Part shown: piece by piece, positions 24,968 to 50,677 of the stretch
Layout of the letters: every line of letters begins with the position of its first letter
How positions within the stretch are numbered: position 1 is the stretch's first letter
DNA from: Epinephelus fuscoguttatus
Lineage: Eukaryota; Chordata; Actinopteri; Perciformes; Serranidae
Direction: 5' to 3'
NCBI RefSeq assembly: GCF_011397635.1
Contig: NC_064763.1
Span: forward strand, 21,651,437 to 21,715,436
DNA: 64,000 nucleotides
Made by a program: the position numbers and the translations under genes
Notes under the pieces: generated by a model
What the model saw: the letters and a program-made list of their open reading frames with translations, nothing else
What the model was told of the DNA's origin: nothing
Database searches by the model: none

Positions 24968-25544
24968 AAACAGTTTGTTGGCTTTAACTCTTGTTGTGTA
25001 TGAAAGTGTGAGTTTTATGAGTAAACATTCGCTTCCTCCTGCAGAGACAAAAGTCTTGCCCTTCAGAAAGTGCAGCTGTTTGTAAGCGATGCGGTGCCAA
25101 TAACAGCGGCCTCTGCTGCAGCACACAGTCTGTAGAATATGTGAAGCGAAGAGTTTGATTAGCCCAGGGGCTCAGCTGGGAATTCATCCGCTGCCAGCGA
25201 TCAATGAGCGGGCTGCAAAGCATGCCAATCAGTTTTATTGGTTTCTCCTTGCTTTTGTGTTATCACATGCATCATCACCGCCAATATAATATCACCTTTT
25301 GTGACTCTGTGGCCCCGTGGGCCTGTTGGTTCACACTCAACAACTGCTTCACGGACTGTACTGGAATCTGGTGTTCATGGTTCCCAGAGGATGAACCTTA
25401 ATGAGTGGTGTTGCCCTGACTTTTCATCCCAGCTTAGTTGTCAGAGGAAAATGTTGGCATTGTAAGTTTCTGCAAACCACAGATATGTTACATTTGCACT
25501 TTTCATGTATAGAAAATCTTTTTTTTTTTTTTTTAAGTGAGGAA

Positions 25545-25852
25545 GTAAAGGACCTGACTTTGTCATCAGGAGGTGGAGAGGATGGCGGATGGTGTGTCAT
25601 CTAAACCACGAGTAAGTGTCATGAGTTAGTTTACTGTCTCTGTCTAGTAGCTGTCTGTTAGTCACTCACTCTACAGCAGGAAACCGCACATCAAAATAAA
25701 AGCTCTGTGCCAGAAATTCACTGTATTTCAAAATGAGAAGTGTTTTTCAGAAACTTGACACATTTGCAAGTCACTTGCGGCCCATTCAGGATGGACCTGC
25801 GACCCACCTTTGGACCCCGACCCACTGGTTGGGAACCACTGACTAGACTGTG
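25545..25852 (-). mobile_element. hAT-type non-autonomous element
   Basis: The right end reads CCCACTGGTTGGGAACCACTG, the reverse complement of the terminus seen at 53306 (CAGTGGTTCCCAACTGGTGG). Both share the CATTCAGGATGGACC / GGTCCATTCTGAATG and GCAAGTCACTTGCGG / GCAAGTGACAC blocks. The left boundary is uncertain. It sits beside or within the tandem array below, since GTCATCA...GGTGTGTCAT occurs on both sides (25561 and 25951). Confidence 0.55.
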
Positions 25853-25854
25853 TT

Positions 25855-26560
25855 TCCAGCAGCTTTGTGTTAGTGCTTTGAAAATTGGTTGTTTTATTGC
25901 TAAGACATCACTTCCTCTGCTGTCAGGATAGTACCACAATGAGCGGACTCTGTCATCAGAAATTGGACGGGACGGTGGACGGTGTGTCATGAGCTGCCTG
26001 CCAAGCTGCAGAATACTGTTCGAGACCAACAAACAACACGAAACCAGTTGTTTTTTAAGTGACTCACCCCTTGTTTCCAGCGGCTTTTCAGCCCCCAGAC
26101 ATCGGTGTTTTTAGGGACCCCTGGCTCTTTATCCAACTGTTGTGGGTGTGTTTTAGAACACAAATGAAATGAACGCTGTTTGAGACCACCAAACAAAACA
26201 AAACTCATTGATTTTAGTGAGTCATAGCAGGGTTTTGAGCAGCTTTTTAGTCACCAAATGTGCATGTTTTTTTCGTGACCCATTGCTGTTTTTCCACCAA
26301 GGTACCACACGAAAAATGGTTGTTTTTTTACAGAGATGTTAGCTGCGATTTCTGCTGGGAGAGTGCCAAGAAAGGTGATTATTTTTTACCTAGATTTTGC
26401 TGCATTTCCTGCCTTGATAATGGCAACAGAAGCTGTTGTGTTTTTTACTGAGACATCACATTTCCTGTCGAGATAGTGGCAAGAACAGGGGTTGTTTTTT
26501 CCGAGATGTCACTGCGTTTCCAGTCAGGATTGTGCCATAAACAGGGTATTTTAAGCCAAA
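25855..26560. repeat. Diverged minisatellite, ~50-65 bp unit
   Basis: A degenerate unit recurs at least five times, near 25900, 26335, 26390, 26450 and 26505. Its pattern is GAGATGTCAC, TTTCC, GTCAGGAT, GTGCCA, then GGTTGTTTTTT. Copies differ in length and by many substitutions. The array ends before the AACCATAACC-rich sequence at about 26575. Confidence 0.55.
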
Positions 26561-27018
26561 ACATGATCTTTTCCTAACCATAACCAAGTAGTTATTGTGC
26601 CTAAACATAACCACACATTAACCACAATGCCTGCTACATATTAATGTGCAAATGTAACGTATACATGGTTTGCAGAGACATACAATGCCAACATGTTTTC
26701 TTGCAAATGGGCGGTTTATCCAGCACACATTTATGACCAAATACCAACTAACATGGTGAATAAACCTGCTCAAATTTAGCATGTTTGCATTATGGCTGTT
26801 GCTAGCATTTAGCTCAAAGCACCACTGTGCCTCAGAAAAAAAGACCTACACCCAACACAAAGGCCACAGAGGCGTTTCACTCGGCTGGGCATATTCTTCG
26901 CTCGGTGCTTCTCTTTAGAGCCGCAAACCCTTTACAATGTCTTTTACAGGCTCCTGGCTCGGTGGTACATGAGGAAAGGTGTAATTTAGTGAGAAGGTGT
27001 AATTTAGTGTCTTGTCCT
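26561..27018. other. Intergenic, no gene recognised
   Basis: Begins with CCTAACCATAACCAAG-type sequence common beside fish repeats. A 65-codon frame at 26827-27024 has no domain. Confidence 0.4.
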
Positions 27019-27422
27019 GTGTAATGAAGGTCTTGTATCATTAGGTGGGCAACTGCGTCCTTTTCTGTCCTGCTCTGTGTCGGCTGTGTCCTGTTCTCCG
27101 TGTCCTGTGCTGTTAATTACCGTCCTGTCCTCCTGAACAACATTCATGTGACCTAATGGGGAAATGTAACCTGTCTAACCCTGTGCCACTGACCGTCATG
27201 CATGACATCATATGAGAAATAGAACAATCAAGTAATTCAATGTTAGACATTTTAAAAGTATCCTAAAATTGTTTTTTTCTGAGCACAGTGACATATTTAT
27301 ATCTTTCACTGAAGTAACTAAATGAGAGGGGAACACCGGACACGGGATGAGATGAAGGGACAGATAAAACAGGACACAAAGGACACAGCAGCCACCTAAT
27401 GGTACAGTAAACTCATTACACA
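27019..27422. mobile_element. Short MITE with long terminal inverted repeats
   Basis: Left GTGTAATGA...CATTAGGTGG and right CCACCTAATG...TCATTACAC are inverted. The match extends about 60 bp inward through CTGTGTCC/GGACACAG-rich sequence. Total length about 404 bp, non-coding. The target duplication was not resolved. Confidence 0.6.
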
Positions 27423-28060
27423 CGATGGGATATTAGAGCTCCCTGCTGGTAATAAAGACACTAAGAAACACAACTGAAGGCTCTTTGGTTTAATACCACG
27501 CACGATGAAAAACAACTGTACAAAGTTGTGCCGTAGTTTAGTGCAGCATATGACAATCACATGCAGTGATCATCTGACGTTGTTAAGAAGCTGCAGGCTG
27601 TGTGGAAACAGAAATAACAGCAGCACAGAGGGATTGTTTGACTGAACAGAAATCTTTCCAGTTATAGATTTTAACAGTCACGACGCTCTGGAATTTCAAG
27701 GTCAAGTTGAAGAACAGAAATAAATAAGCAAGGAATACAGCTCGGAGGTGGGAGGAGTACTAGAAGATTGTACTCGAGTAAAAATACTTTAAAGAAATTT
27801 TGGTCAGGCACACACACATTACATGTCATAGTCTGTAGAGCAGATTTTACAGGGGACAATTATTATTACTACATTTTTATTCCTTTTTTTCTAATTAACA
27901 AGTTTGGCTATACACACTTTGGAGTGGATGTTTATGCTGTTATCCTTTTATGCTTATGTCTTGAATATGATGTGTACAACTGCTATATGCAGCTAAAAAT
28001 GGAAAGGAAACCTATACATTGTGTTGTTGATGAAAACTAAATAAAGATTAAGCTTAAAAA
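27423..28060. other. Intergenic, no gene recognised
   Basis: Overlapping short open frames at 27671-27859 (-) and 27768-28040 (+) with no domain. The plus frame is AT-rich with a Tyr/Ile-rich middle and reads as chance. Confidence 0.4.
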
Positions 28061-28096
28061 AAGGACATTTCTTGTCTATGGAGCAGCTCCAGACTG

Positions 28097-28985
28097 GCCA
28101 ATCATAGCATAGCATCAGGCCGGCTCAGACCAGGGTCCGACAACAACACAGCTGTGCTCCATTGACTCTAATGCAATCATTTCAGATTTCCTTCATTTTC
28201 AGGCTGGTTTTGTGGATTTGGAGCTAAATGTTGTGCCTGGGGCACGTCATGTATTAATGATACTCGTTACCTGGAGAGGTTGGAGAAAGATATACGTTTC
28301 TTCCATGTTCCAAAACCAAAATCAAACCCTGAAAAGTGTAGGGTTAGCTAGCTAGCTACTGAAGATATAGCCTACTGAATGTATACACATGCTGCTTTTG
28401 CTTTTTAATGATTATAACAGTGAAACAAAGAGCGACCCTGCTGTACAGGAACCAGTGAAGGGAAGCAGGGAAACTTTGCTGATATTCAACCAGCTCTGTG
28501 TCATCACATTGTGCACAGATGAACGTTGTTTGACTTTCCCCAGAGATCCCTGCCCGTCCTGCGGCAGAGGTCCAGGTGCTGGCAGCAGCATGGGGGCGAA
28601 ACCAAACACCGTTCATCTGCACACACTGTGATGCCACACAGCTGGTTCAATATCAGCAAAGTTTCCCTTTATATTCATTGTCTTGTGTGGCGATCAGCAG
28701 TGATGTGGTGGTTCACTTCTACACTGTGATCTGTAGTCTATAGTTGGGCTTTAGCTTCTAACTATCTTTGTCTTTTTAACCTGTTGTTGCTGCTGAGTCA
28801 GTTTGACATCCTGGATATATCCTTCAAACACAGACTGTAGACCCCTCTGTCTGCTTCTCTCTGGAATCACTCTTTCATTTTTCCAAAAATATGATAATAT
28901 TTCTTCAGGGAGTGCAGTTAGTTACAGTGTGGGCTCCATGTTTACTGTGACAGCTTGTCGGACCATCACAAAGGGGCGGGGCTTA
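28097..28985. repeat. Dispersed repeat block, copy 1 (partner at 50678)
   Basis: Highly similar to 50678-51330. The order is GGCCAATCATA, CAGGCCGGCTCAGACCAGGG, CAGGCTGGTTTTGTGGATTT, ACCCTGCTGTACAGGAACCA, GTTGCTGCTGAGTCAG, then GACAGCTTGTCGGA. This copy has about 190 bp (28228-28415) lacking in the other. It also contains an inner hairpin: 28468-28545 is the reverse complement of 28590-28672. Probably an old mobile element of unidentified family. Open frames on both strands are by-products. Confidence 0.75.
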
Positions 28986-29632
28986 GTGAAAGGTCAATTC
29001 TGTGGTTTCTGAATTTCAGAGAGGGTAGCTCATTTTCACAAAGATTGACTGAACTTTCCTGGACCATGGAAACAACATACTGGAATTCCTGATTTAAGAG
29101 GTGAAATACAGATACAATATGACCACAATATTACCAAAGAACCACAAAACGCATTGTTGTTGAGTTCAGTGAGTGTGTTGTTGTGCTCATCTGAGAGCTT
29201 GTGGGTCTCGTCCTCCTCAGTCGTCAGCACCTGCTTTAGGTTCAGCTCCTCAGTCCCATTTAGTGTCTCTGCCCCAGTATAACCAGTCCACGGTCCCTCT
29301 GTGCTCCCCATATTCAAAAGGCTCTGCAGTCATCCGGGACTGCACAGCAGAAAGGCCTCTCACACCTCACTGTGCGCAAAAGTTCCTCAGCAGGATCCAG
29401 CCTGAGCATTTTTAGCATTTAACCAGAGTCACACGACATCGTGGGTGTGTTTGATTTGAGTCACTGAGAGTAGGCTACCTGCCGGGTGGTGCACGAAATC
29501 ACTCATTCATTCAGGTAACCTTTTTTTTGCAGGTGTGACCAGCTGATTGCTGACTGTCTCCTCTCTGCAGCTCTGCACACAAACCTGCAGCTCCTCTTGC
29601 TGCAGCTGCTGATTGATCACCTGTCACACAGT
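28986..29632. other. Intergenic, minus-strand open frame of unknown status
   Basis: A minus-strand frame at 29036-29317 is acidic at its start (EELNLKQVLTTEEDETHKLS) and could be part of a mobile-element ORF or an exon. No family was recognised and no clear splice sites flank it. Confidence 0.3.
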
Positions 29633-30392
29633 TTAGGGACTGTTCATTATTTATGAGGAGGAGGAGGGTGCTGCAAAAAGGAGGAGACATGTTAAATAAT
29701 TTTTAAGCACCGGTGTTTCCTCTCTCAGCGACCGCTTACCAGCTCCAGATTGTAGTTGGGAACACCCTGGCTTGTAGACCCTTTTACTGTTAGAGAACAG
29801 TATGATGATTTTTGGCGGGTGGAGCTTAGCTAGAGGTAAAACTGTTCTCCAAAGACATGCGAGGAATTTCTGTTAGCTTGTTTTAGACAATGGACAAGGA
29901 TGATACAAGCAATGCATTAAAAAAAATGAGTTAATTTGCATTATTTTTTCAGACCCAGAAACTAAAAAGAAAGAAAGAAAGAAATTATTGTTGGATTTTA
30001 AAATTTCTGACGCTCCTCGGACACATCATGTGCGACAAACACTTCTGTTTGGAAAAATAAACCTAATCTGAGCTTATAATAGTGATATTTCATCAAAATC
30101 ACTTTATTCAACGTGTCTCATTTAAAATTTGGCCAGAATAAACTGTTTGCGCTAACTAACAGAACAAAATTGAACAATTCAACTACTAGGTTTTGTCCCC
30201 AACTTTAAAACATCAGAGGGGAAGTTTTAAAATTCTAAGAACTAATTCATGGTGGAGGGAGGGTCGTTTTCCATCAGTCACACAGGGAGGCTTAAGGAAA
30301 AATATCTGTAGCCTTAGGGAAGGTAAAATGTGAACACAAAAAAACAAAGTCACACCCCAGCCACCCCTCTCCTCTGATAAAGAACAGTTCCT
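29633..30392. mobile_element. Putative DNA element with inverted ends
   Basis: The left end AGGGACTGTTCATTATTTAT and the right end CTGATAAAGAACAGTTCCT are imperfect inverted repeats about 20 bp long. The left 80 bp, including GGTGCTGCAAAAA and TTTTTAAGCAC, recurs at 50465-50545. Non-coding. Family not identified. Confidence 0.45.
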
Positions 30393-31959
30393 TATCAGGA
30401 CTTTTTCATGTGACTTTTGTTTTCACTCTGAAACAAAAAAAGAGTAAATACTTTGATACCAAAACCAAACCTTTATTTATTGATTACTTACAAAGCCCAG
30501 AGAGGCCTTGCTTCAAGTTAAATAACAGATCTTTTATTGCCTTATGTTCCTTCTCGCACCCCAAGATCCTCAGATGCATCTTTTCCAGTTGTCCTGAGGT
30601 CTAGATTTTGCACGTAATTTATGGAAATACTGTGAGTATTGTGTGCTTAGAGAATCACTGTGTGAGTGAGTGACGTGTACTGTTCTGCATTTTGTACATG
30701 TGGATTATTTTTTTCAATGTTTTATGGAACATAGAAAGCATATACATAATTACTCTACTCCAAAGTATATTGTAACTTTTTTATTTTTTTTTTGCTGCCC
30801 TGTCACATACCAATTACAAGCTACCCCAAAATACTTAAAATGAAAAGTAATTCTTCTAATTTATGGCTCACAATGAAAAAGTATGGGTATAATATGCATT
30901 TCCTGAATCCTTAGAGTCCTGTGAGTATTCCAGTTTCTGAGTTTTGTGTCCCTGATGTTCCTGGATGTCACAGTGCTCAAAGAAAAGAATATAATTTTGG
31001 CAAAAATTATGTAAAAATGTGTGTCATTGACTGTTTGAAGGGCTACGGTTACCTCAATATTTGTCAGAAAGTTGTTGGGCAGTCAGTTGGGCTTGAATGA
31101 AAACCAAGAAGGTCCCCTTTTAAATGACAAATAAATGAAAAATGTCCTGACCATGAGCCTAAACCAGGATATGCACCAGTGTCTAAAAAGCAAAATAGTT
31201 AAGGGGGTGGTTCACTACATGAGCTGGTTACTGTGACACAGCTGCCACTCAGGAATGTTTATCATACCAAAATATCATCTACAGACATGGACATTTTCAT
31301 AAATTATTTATAAGTTTTGCCACCTTGAGTGGTACCAACAAATGAAACGCTGACTGAAAACTACTCGTGTTGCTTTAAAGAGAGCTTTTCCCTCTCTCCG
31401 TTATTAAATAGGTACGTTTTTTAAATGGCTTTTGTCGAATAAAGCGGTTATCAAACTTCCTGTATAATTTATTTTGTTTGCACTTACTGATAATGGATCT
31501 GTGTCGTTGCTGCTGACATCGCTCAACCTGAGCGCTCTCATTGCAAGCATTTACACAACAAATACAACACTCAAAAGACAAAACACACAACCGTCTATTT
31601 AAAAGTTTATTTTGCACCAACCAAAAAAATCTTGATGCAAAAGATAAATTCCCAGTTACAACATCAGTGACAGTGCATCTCAGTAAAATAGTAATGCTCA
31701 AAAAAAAAAAGAAAGAGAAAAGGAAAACATATCATTTACTACAACAAAATAATATCAACACCAATAAAAGCACAGTTCCTTAAGTAAAAATTTCAATGTT
31801 CAAACACGAACAACCAGTTACCTTTAAAACAGACAAAGGCGGCAAACAACAACGAGGAAATAATACAGTAACTTGCAATAATGCTTCATCTGGTACAGAA
31901 ATTTCTGGTACAGCCAACCTCCCAGCACCATTCACCCTCTCACACAGCCACACACACAT

Positions 31960-32015
<56 letters not shown>

Positions 32016-33114
32016 ATGGCGCTGGTACACAAGCCGATTTAATCATCAATCCCATTACCACAGCATTAAAATCAATTACATGTAATAAATATCAGTGAAA
32101 GCACCTTTAAAGCTGAAATGTGTTTAATTGATCAACTGACTGTGCAACATGTAAAAAAAAAAGTCCAATAAAAATACATCAGGAGACTAAAATACCATTT
32201 AAACATTTTTCAAATTTTAAATCATTACATACATCTTTTTTGTTTTCTTTAAATCAAGGATGAGTATATACAGATCTCGCAGGATGGTCTCATCAGAAAA
32301 ACCATTTTAAAGTCATAATTAAGTGTCTGTAACATTATTTCAAATTCAAAGCCCTACGATGTTTTAAAACCATCTGTAAAAAGACATTTTGGTGGCCCTT
32401 ACAGCCCAGGTGACAACAAGCTGAGCATAATATCAAAGACTATATCAGATTGTGTTTGTGATAGCCGCATATGGCGCTGGTCTGAAAAGGCAAAAAAAAA
32501 GAGAGAAATACCCTTTAAAAATTCACAAGCTCAAGGCGATGTACACGCAAAATCACCAAAATGGATTTTGCTACGTGCAAACACTCGAGCTGCACTTGGT
32601 AGCATTGAAACATTCTGCGTGACATTAGTGAGATACCAAGATACCAAAATATAGAAAAAGTTCTTACAGTTCATCATCACGACAGATTAGCATGCTGGAA
32701 ATCTTCAGAGCGGCACAATAACGCGAGTAATAATATCAACACCAGCAAGTATGACGAGAAAATCGCGCTTGATTTCATGACTGTTTCTGTGTCTTCATCT
32801 CTGCTACCGTTGGACACTTGGTTAGTACTGCGACCACTTCAAGTCAAACTATGATTGTTTGCCAAAAATACTTCATCATCAGAGCAATCGATGAAGACAT
32901 GCGACCAGCGTTGTGTTCAAAGGGATATGTAGAGTTGGTAGTGTACTGTAGGTGCAACAGTCAGTGCCCTTCAGACTGACACAGTTAGAACTGCATCCAA
33001 TAGAGAACTACAGCATCCTCTGCTCTCAAAGGTTTTACATATCCTAAGCATTTCCCTCTGCGCTCAGTCCTTCCAGCAATTTGCCTTTTTTTTAAATCAT
33101 TTACATTCTCTGCA
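30393..33114. other. Downstream flank of rps6ka4; no coding gene seen
   Basis: Short domain-less open frames only. On the minus strand an AATAAA (plus TTTATT at 31601-31606) lies 3.4 kb beyond the rps6ka4 stop. It could be a poly(A) signal of a long 3' UTR, which would then include the fold-back array. This is inference: no transcript evidence, and TTTATT is common in AT-rich DNA. Confidence 0.3.
31951..32013. repeat. (CA)n microsatellite
   Basis: CA run interrupted once near 31959 (ATG). Confidence 0.95.
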
Positions 33115-34510
33115 AAAAGTGCAACAGCAAAAAATTCTAAGTTCATACAAAACTACTATCTGACTACATGTGGCACCTGTGGCCAAAGTTTTGCAGATTT
33201 TTGCCAAAAATTACACATGGCAAAGTTCAAAATTAGGGAGCACCTAAAGTCCAAAAAGGTGATATTTTCTATCTTGTGCACACAAGTTATCTTGCGGGAA
33301 CTAATTATTACCTGTTGCACCAGCTTGTTACCTTGTGGGAACAATGTGTTATTTTGTGCAGATAAGTTATCTTGTGAGAACAAATTATCTTGTGGGAATA
33401 AGTTCTTATCTTATGTAGGCAAATTATCTTGTGGGAACTTTCTTGTGGGAACAAACTGTTATCTCAAGGGAACAAGGTCTTATTTTGTGTAAACAAATTA
33501 TCTTGTGAGAACAATCTTGTGGGAGTAAGTTCTTACCTTATGTAGGCAAATTATCTTGTGGGAAGAAATTCTTATCTCAAGGGAACAAGGTACTATCTTG
33601 TGGGAACAAATTATTGTCTTGAGGGAACAAGATATTATCTTGTGGGAGCAACTTCTTATCTTGTATAAACAAATTATCTTGTATGCTATCTTGTGGAAAC
33701 AAATTATCTAGAGGGAACAAGCTATTATCTTGTGTGAACCAGTTATCTTGTGGGAACAAATTATTATCTTGTGGAAACAGATTAGAATTTTCTGAGAACC
33801 ATCTTGTGGGAACAAATTATTATGTTGTGGGAACAAGTGATTATCTTGTGCATACAAGATAATCATTTGTTCCCAAAAGATAATAACTTATTTCTACAAT
33901 AGTTTGAGCACACAAGATAATAGGCAAAGTTGTGGGAACAAGTTCTTACCTTATGGGAACCTTATCTTGTGGGAACAAATAATTATCTTGAAGGAACAAG
34001 TTATTATTTGCAAAAACAAGCTATTATCTTGTGGGAACAAGTTCTAATCTTGTGGGAACAAATTATCTTTTGGGAACTATCTTGTGGGAACAAGTTATTA
34101 TCTTGTGAACACAAGATAAAAACAGACAAGTTGTGCTCATGAATAATGGCTTGTTCCCACAAGATAAAAAGTTGTGTGAACAAAATTAATAACTTGTTCC
34201 CACAAAATGATAAATTCTGTACACAAGATAATAAATTGTTCCCAAAAGATGGGAACACAAGGTAATGGGCTAACTTGGGTAAACAAGATAACTGACTTGT
34301 TTCCAGATGATAACAGGCTAATTTGTGCAAATAAAATAATAACATGTTCCCACAGGATAATAACTTGTAAACACAAGATAAAAAGTAATACCTTTCAGGA
34401 CTTTAGGGGCTCCATACAAAATAACTATATGCAATCTACAAAGATACAAAGAACTGAGTCTGCAAATTCCTGGAAGGACTTTTCATTTGCTATGTGCAAC
34501 TTTGAGTGTA
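33115..34510. mobile_element. Fold-back element with tandem ~21-bp repeats in its arms
   Basis: The interior is an array of a roughly 21-bp unit with core TATCTTGTGGGAACAA, read in the plus sense at 33270-33850 and 33930-34115. It is read in the reverse sense (TTGTTCCCACAAGATA) at 33856-33925 and 34116-34385. The array is framed by inverted flanks: GCACCTAAAGTCC...AAGGTGATA at 33239 pairs with TAATACCTTTCAGGACTTTA at 34387. Weaker similarity continues outwards to about 33115 and 34510. Units vary in length, with some 15-bp versions, and by point changes. Tandem repeats inside inverted arms are the hallmark of Foldback/Galileo-type elements; whether this belongs to such a family is inference. 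No coding capacity. Confidence 0.7.
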
Positions 34511-35032
34511 TTCACAACGGCTCAATTGATATATTCACTGCTTTGCTGTATATATGTATATGTATATGGCTTCTGCTCATTTATGGCTCCTTTTTCCCTT
34601 TATCCCTATATAGCCAGGCACTGTTTCTTACCCACAGTGAAAACAGGTAAATGTCTCATTTTTAACTTTTAGTGTGTGATGTCACCATGTTATGGTGAGT
34701 GAATACTGAGTAATAATATTTTTCTCAAGGCCACAGATTTCTGTACATCTTAAAGATGCCAAACTAGATTTCTATCATCTTCTATTCCATTAGCTCAAGG
34801 AAAATACAGTTTGGTTTGGGGAGAATGTGGCATGATGAACGAAGGTGCTTTGCTGTAAAAAGGTGGAATTCAATCGAAATTGAAAGCAAAATACTAACCT
34901 AAACCAGTTTTTTGGTTTGTCAGGTTGGTTTTTTTTGGAACGGAGTGACCCTATCACCACTGGAGGACATCTTGTCTCCAGTTTAAGCTCATACCTCTTC
35001 GTTTCGTTCTGTTCTCTCCCCGGCTGTTTAGG
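34511..35032. other. Sequence just 3' of the rps6ka4 stop
   Basis: Probably 3' UTR on the minus strand. No AATAAA was seen close to the stop. No other feature recognised. Confidence 0.35.
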
Positions 35033-49310
<14,278 letters not shown>

Positions 49311-50220
49311 AACTTAAAGAAAAGTAGACTCTAGCCTATACAGTCTGTTTACGGTGAACTACGTAGCCAAATGTGTTGGCAGATACAAGACGTTAAACTA
49401 AACTCTCAGCAATTACAAACATCTACTGAAGCCGCATGATGAGGAAAACAAGGATTACCGAAATGACCGGGCAGCTGTGTTTTCTACACAATACTGTTGC
49501 CTTAACGTTAATCCCCATGCATTTGACATCCTGGTGTTTAGCATTATTTATCTCATGTGATTGGGTGAATCAATAAGAAAACATAGACGCGTAGCTTTTC
49601 GGGTTACAGCTGTTCACTAGCTGCTGTTCGCCTAATTTCACTATTAGCTGGGAGAAAGATAATCAGCACTAACACTGCGTAATTGTGTGTTAGTTACAGT
49701 GAAGTTTAAACAGCTAACGTTAGCATTAGCCGCTCAACAGCAGTCATTATTGATCAGTTAGCGGACGTTACTTAGTAATAACGCTAGTTTTAAATGACTG
49801 ATAAAAAAAAACGCGTTATTACTCAGTACACACACGAGATGCTAGATAGTTAGCATACCTGCTACAATAACAAGATGTTACCTGGCTAGCCGGAATGGTT
49901 GTAGTCAATCAAACTAGCAGCTAGCTAGTGAATTGTTGCTGCTGCCCGTCAAACTTTGAACGTTAGCTAGCGCTAATAGTTAGCTACGTTAACTGGCCTC
50001 TTCGCATGCCAGCTATCAAACCATGTTGGAAGGTGGGGTGTGGGTAGGTCCTTGTCTTCCTTTCCTCCGCTAGAGCTGCGTTAATAGTTCGCGCATTGTA
50101 AAAATATTCATGCCTTAGTTTGTGTTTTTGTCAGCGGGTAGCTAACTGCTAACACCAGGATGCTTTCGACACAACCTGGGCGACGGTCGGTCACGTGAAC
50201 ACTCGGTGTGGGCGGAGCGA
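49311..50220 (-). promoter_or_regulatory. Likely 5' UTR and promoter region of rps6ka4
   Basis: On the minus strand the bases just before the ATG read CTTTTCTTTAAG, an acceptor-like tract, so a 5' UTR intron is plausible. A donor-like CCAG|GTAAC occurs at about 49884. Around 50190-50215 are a CACGTG E-box (50192-50197) and a GGGCGG GC-box (50210-50215), with more CpG than the surroundings. No TATA box was identified. The transcription start is inferred only. Confidence 0.4.
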
Positions 50221-50462
50221 CGTTGACCTCAGGAGACCCTGGTCAGATTAGATATTGTTTTGATAACGGTAATAGGTGATTTATTTTTTCCCCACACATT
50301 TATAATGAATCAAAGATAAATGATGGACATTTTTTCAGCATATAAGACTAAATAATTTAACATGAATGTCCAAATGGCTTTAAACACTGGCTCATAAGAG
50401 TGTTTGGGGGCCCTCAGAATTTAGTTACTGTTAAAGACCTACAGTTGACATGTATGCAAATA

Positions 50463-50600
50463 CTTAGGGACTGTTTGTTATTTATGAGGGTGCAAGGGTG
50501 GTGCAAAAAAAGGGGGAGGCATGTCAACTATTTTTTAAGCACTTGCAGGGACTTGTGTTGTTTATTTTGGCTCAGGGGAGGGGCATACAAATTTAAGTGG
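50463..50600. repeat. Dispersed repeat related to 29633 element
   Basis: TTAGGGACTGTTTGTTATTT, GGTGCAAAAAA, TTTTTTAAGCAC parallel the left end of the element at 29633. Confidence 0.5.
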
Positions 50601-50677
50601 TTTTAGTTTGTAAATATTTACTGCAGTTGTTCTTTTGCATGTTTTCTCTCAAAATCCCGCCCCTAGGCACAGACTGG

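Larger units (their letters stand above)
23546..25540. other. Intergenic with simple repeats and an unsupported 159-codon frame
   Basis: Contains the GT tract, a poly-C run and an open frame at 24374-24853 (+). That frame starts with a hydrophobic stretch (VALALAVPSTLL) that could mimic a signal peptide. It overlaps a minus-strand frame at 24355-24615 and has no domain or splice-site support. It is the longest frame in the window outside repeats and the two genes, but probably chance. Confidence 0.4.

Noticed and set aside
31780..32098. Frames of Cys-Val or Thr-His repeats
   Set aside because: Translation of the CA/GT microsatellite only.
33577..34376. Open frames with repeating NNLFPQD or LSCGNK-type peptides
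   Set aside because: They arise because the DNA unit is about 21 bp, a multiple of three, so frames stay open on both strands. No start context, splice sites or known protein.
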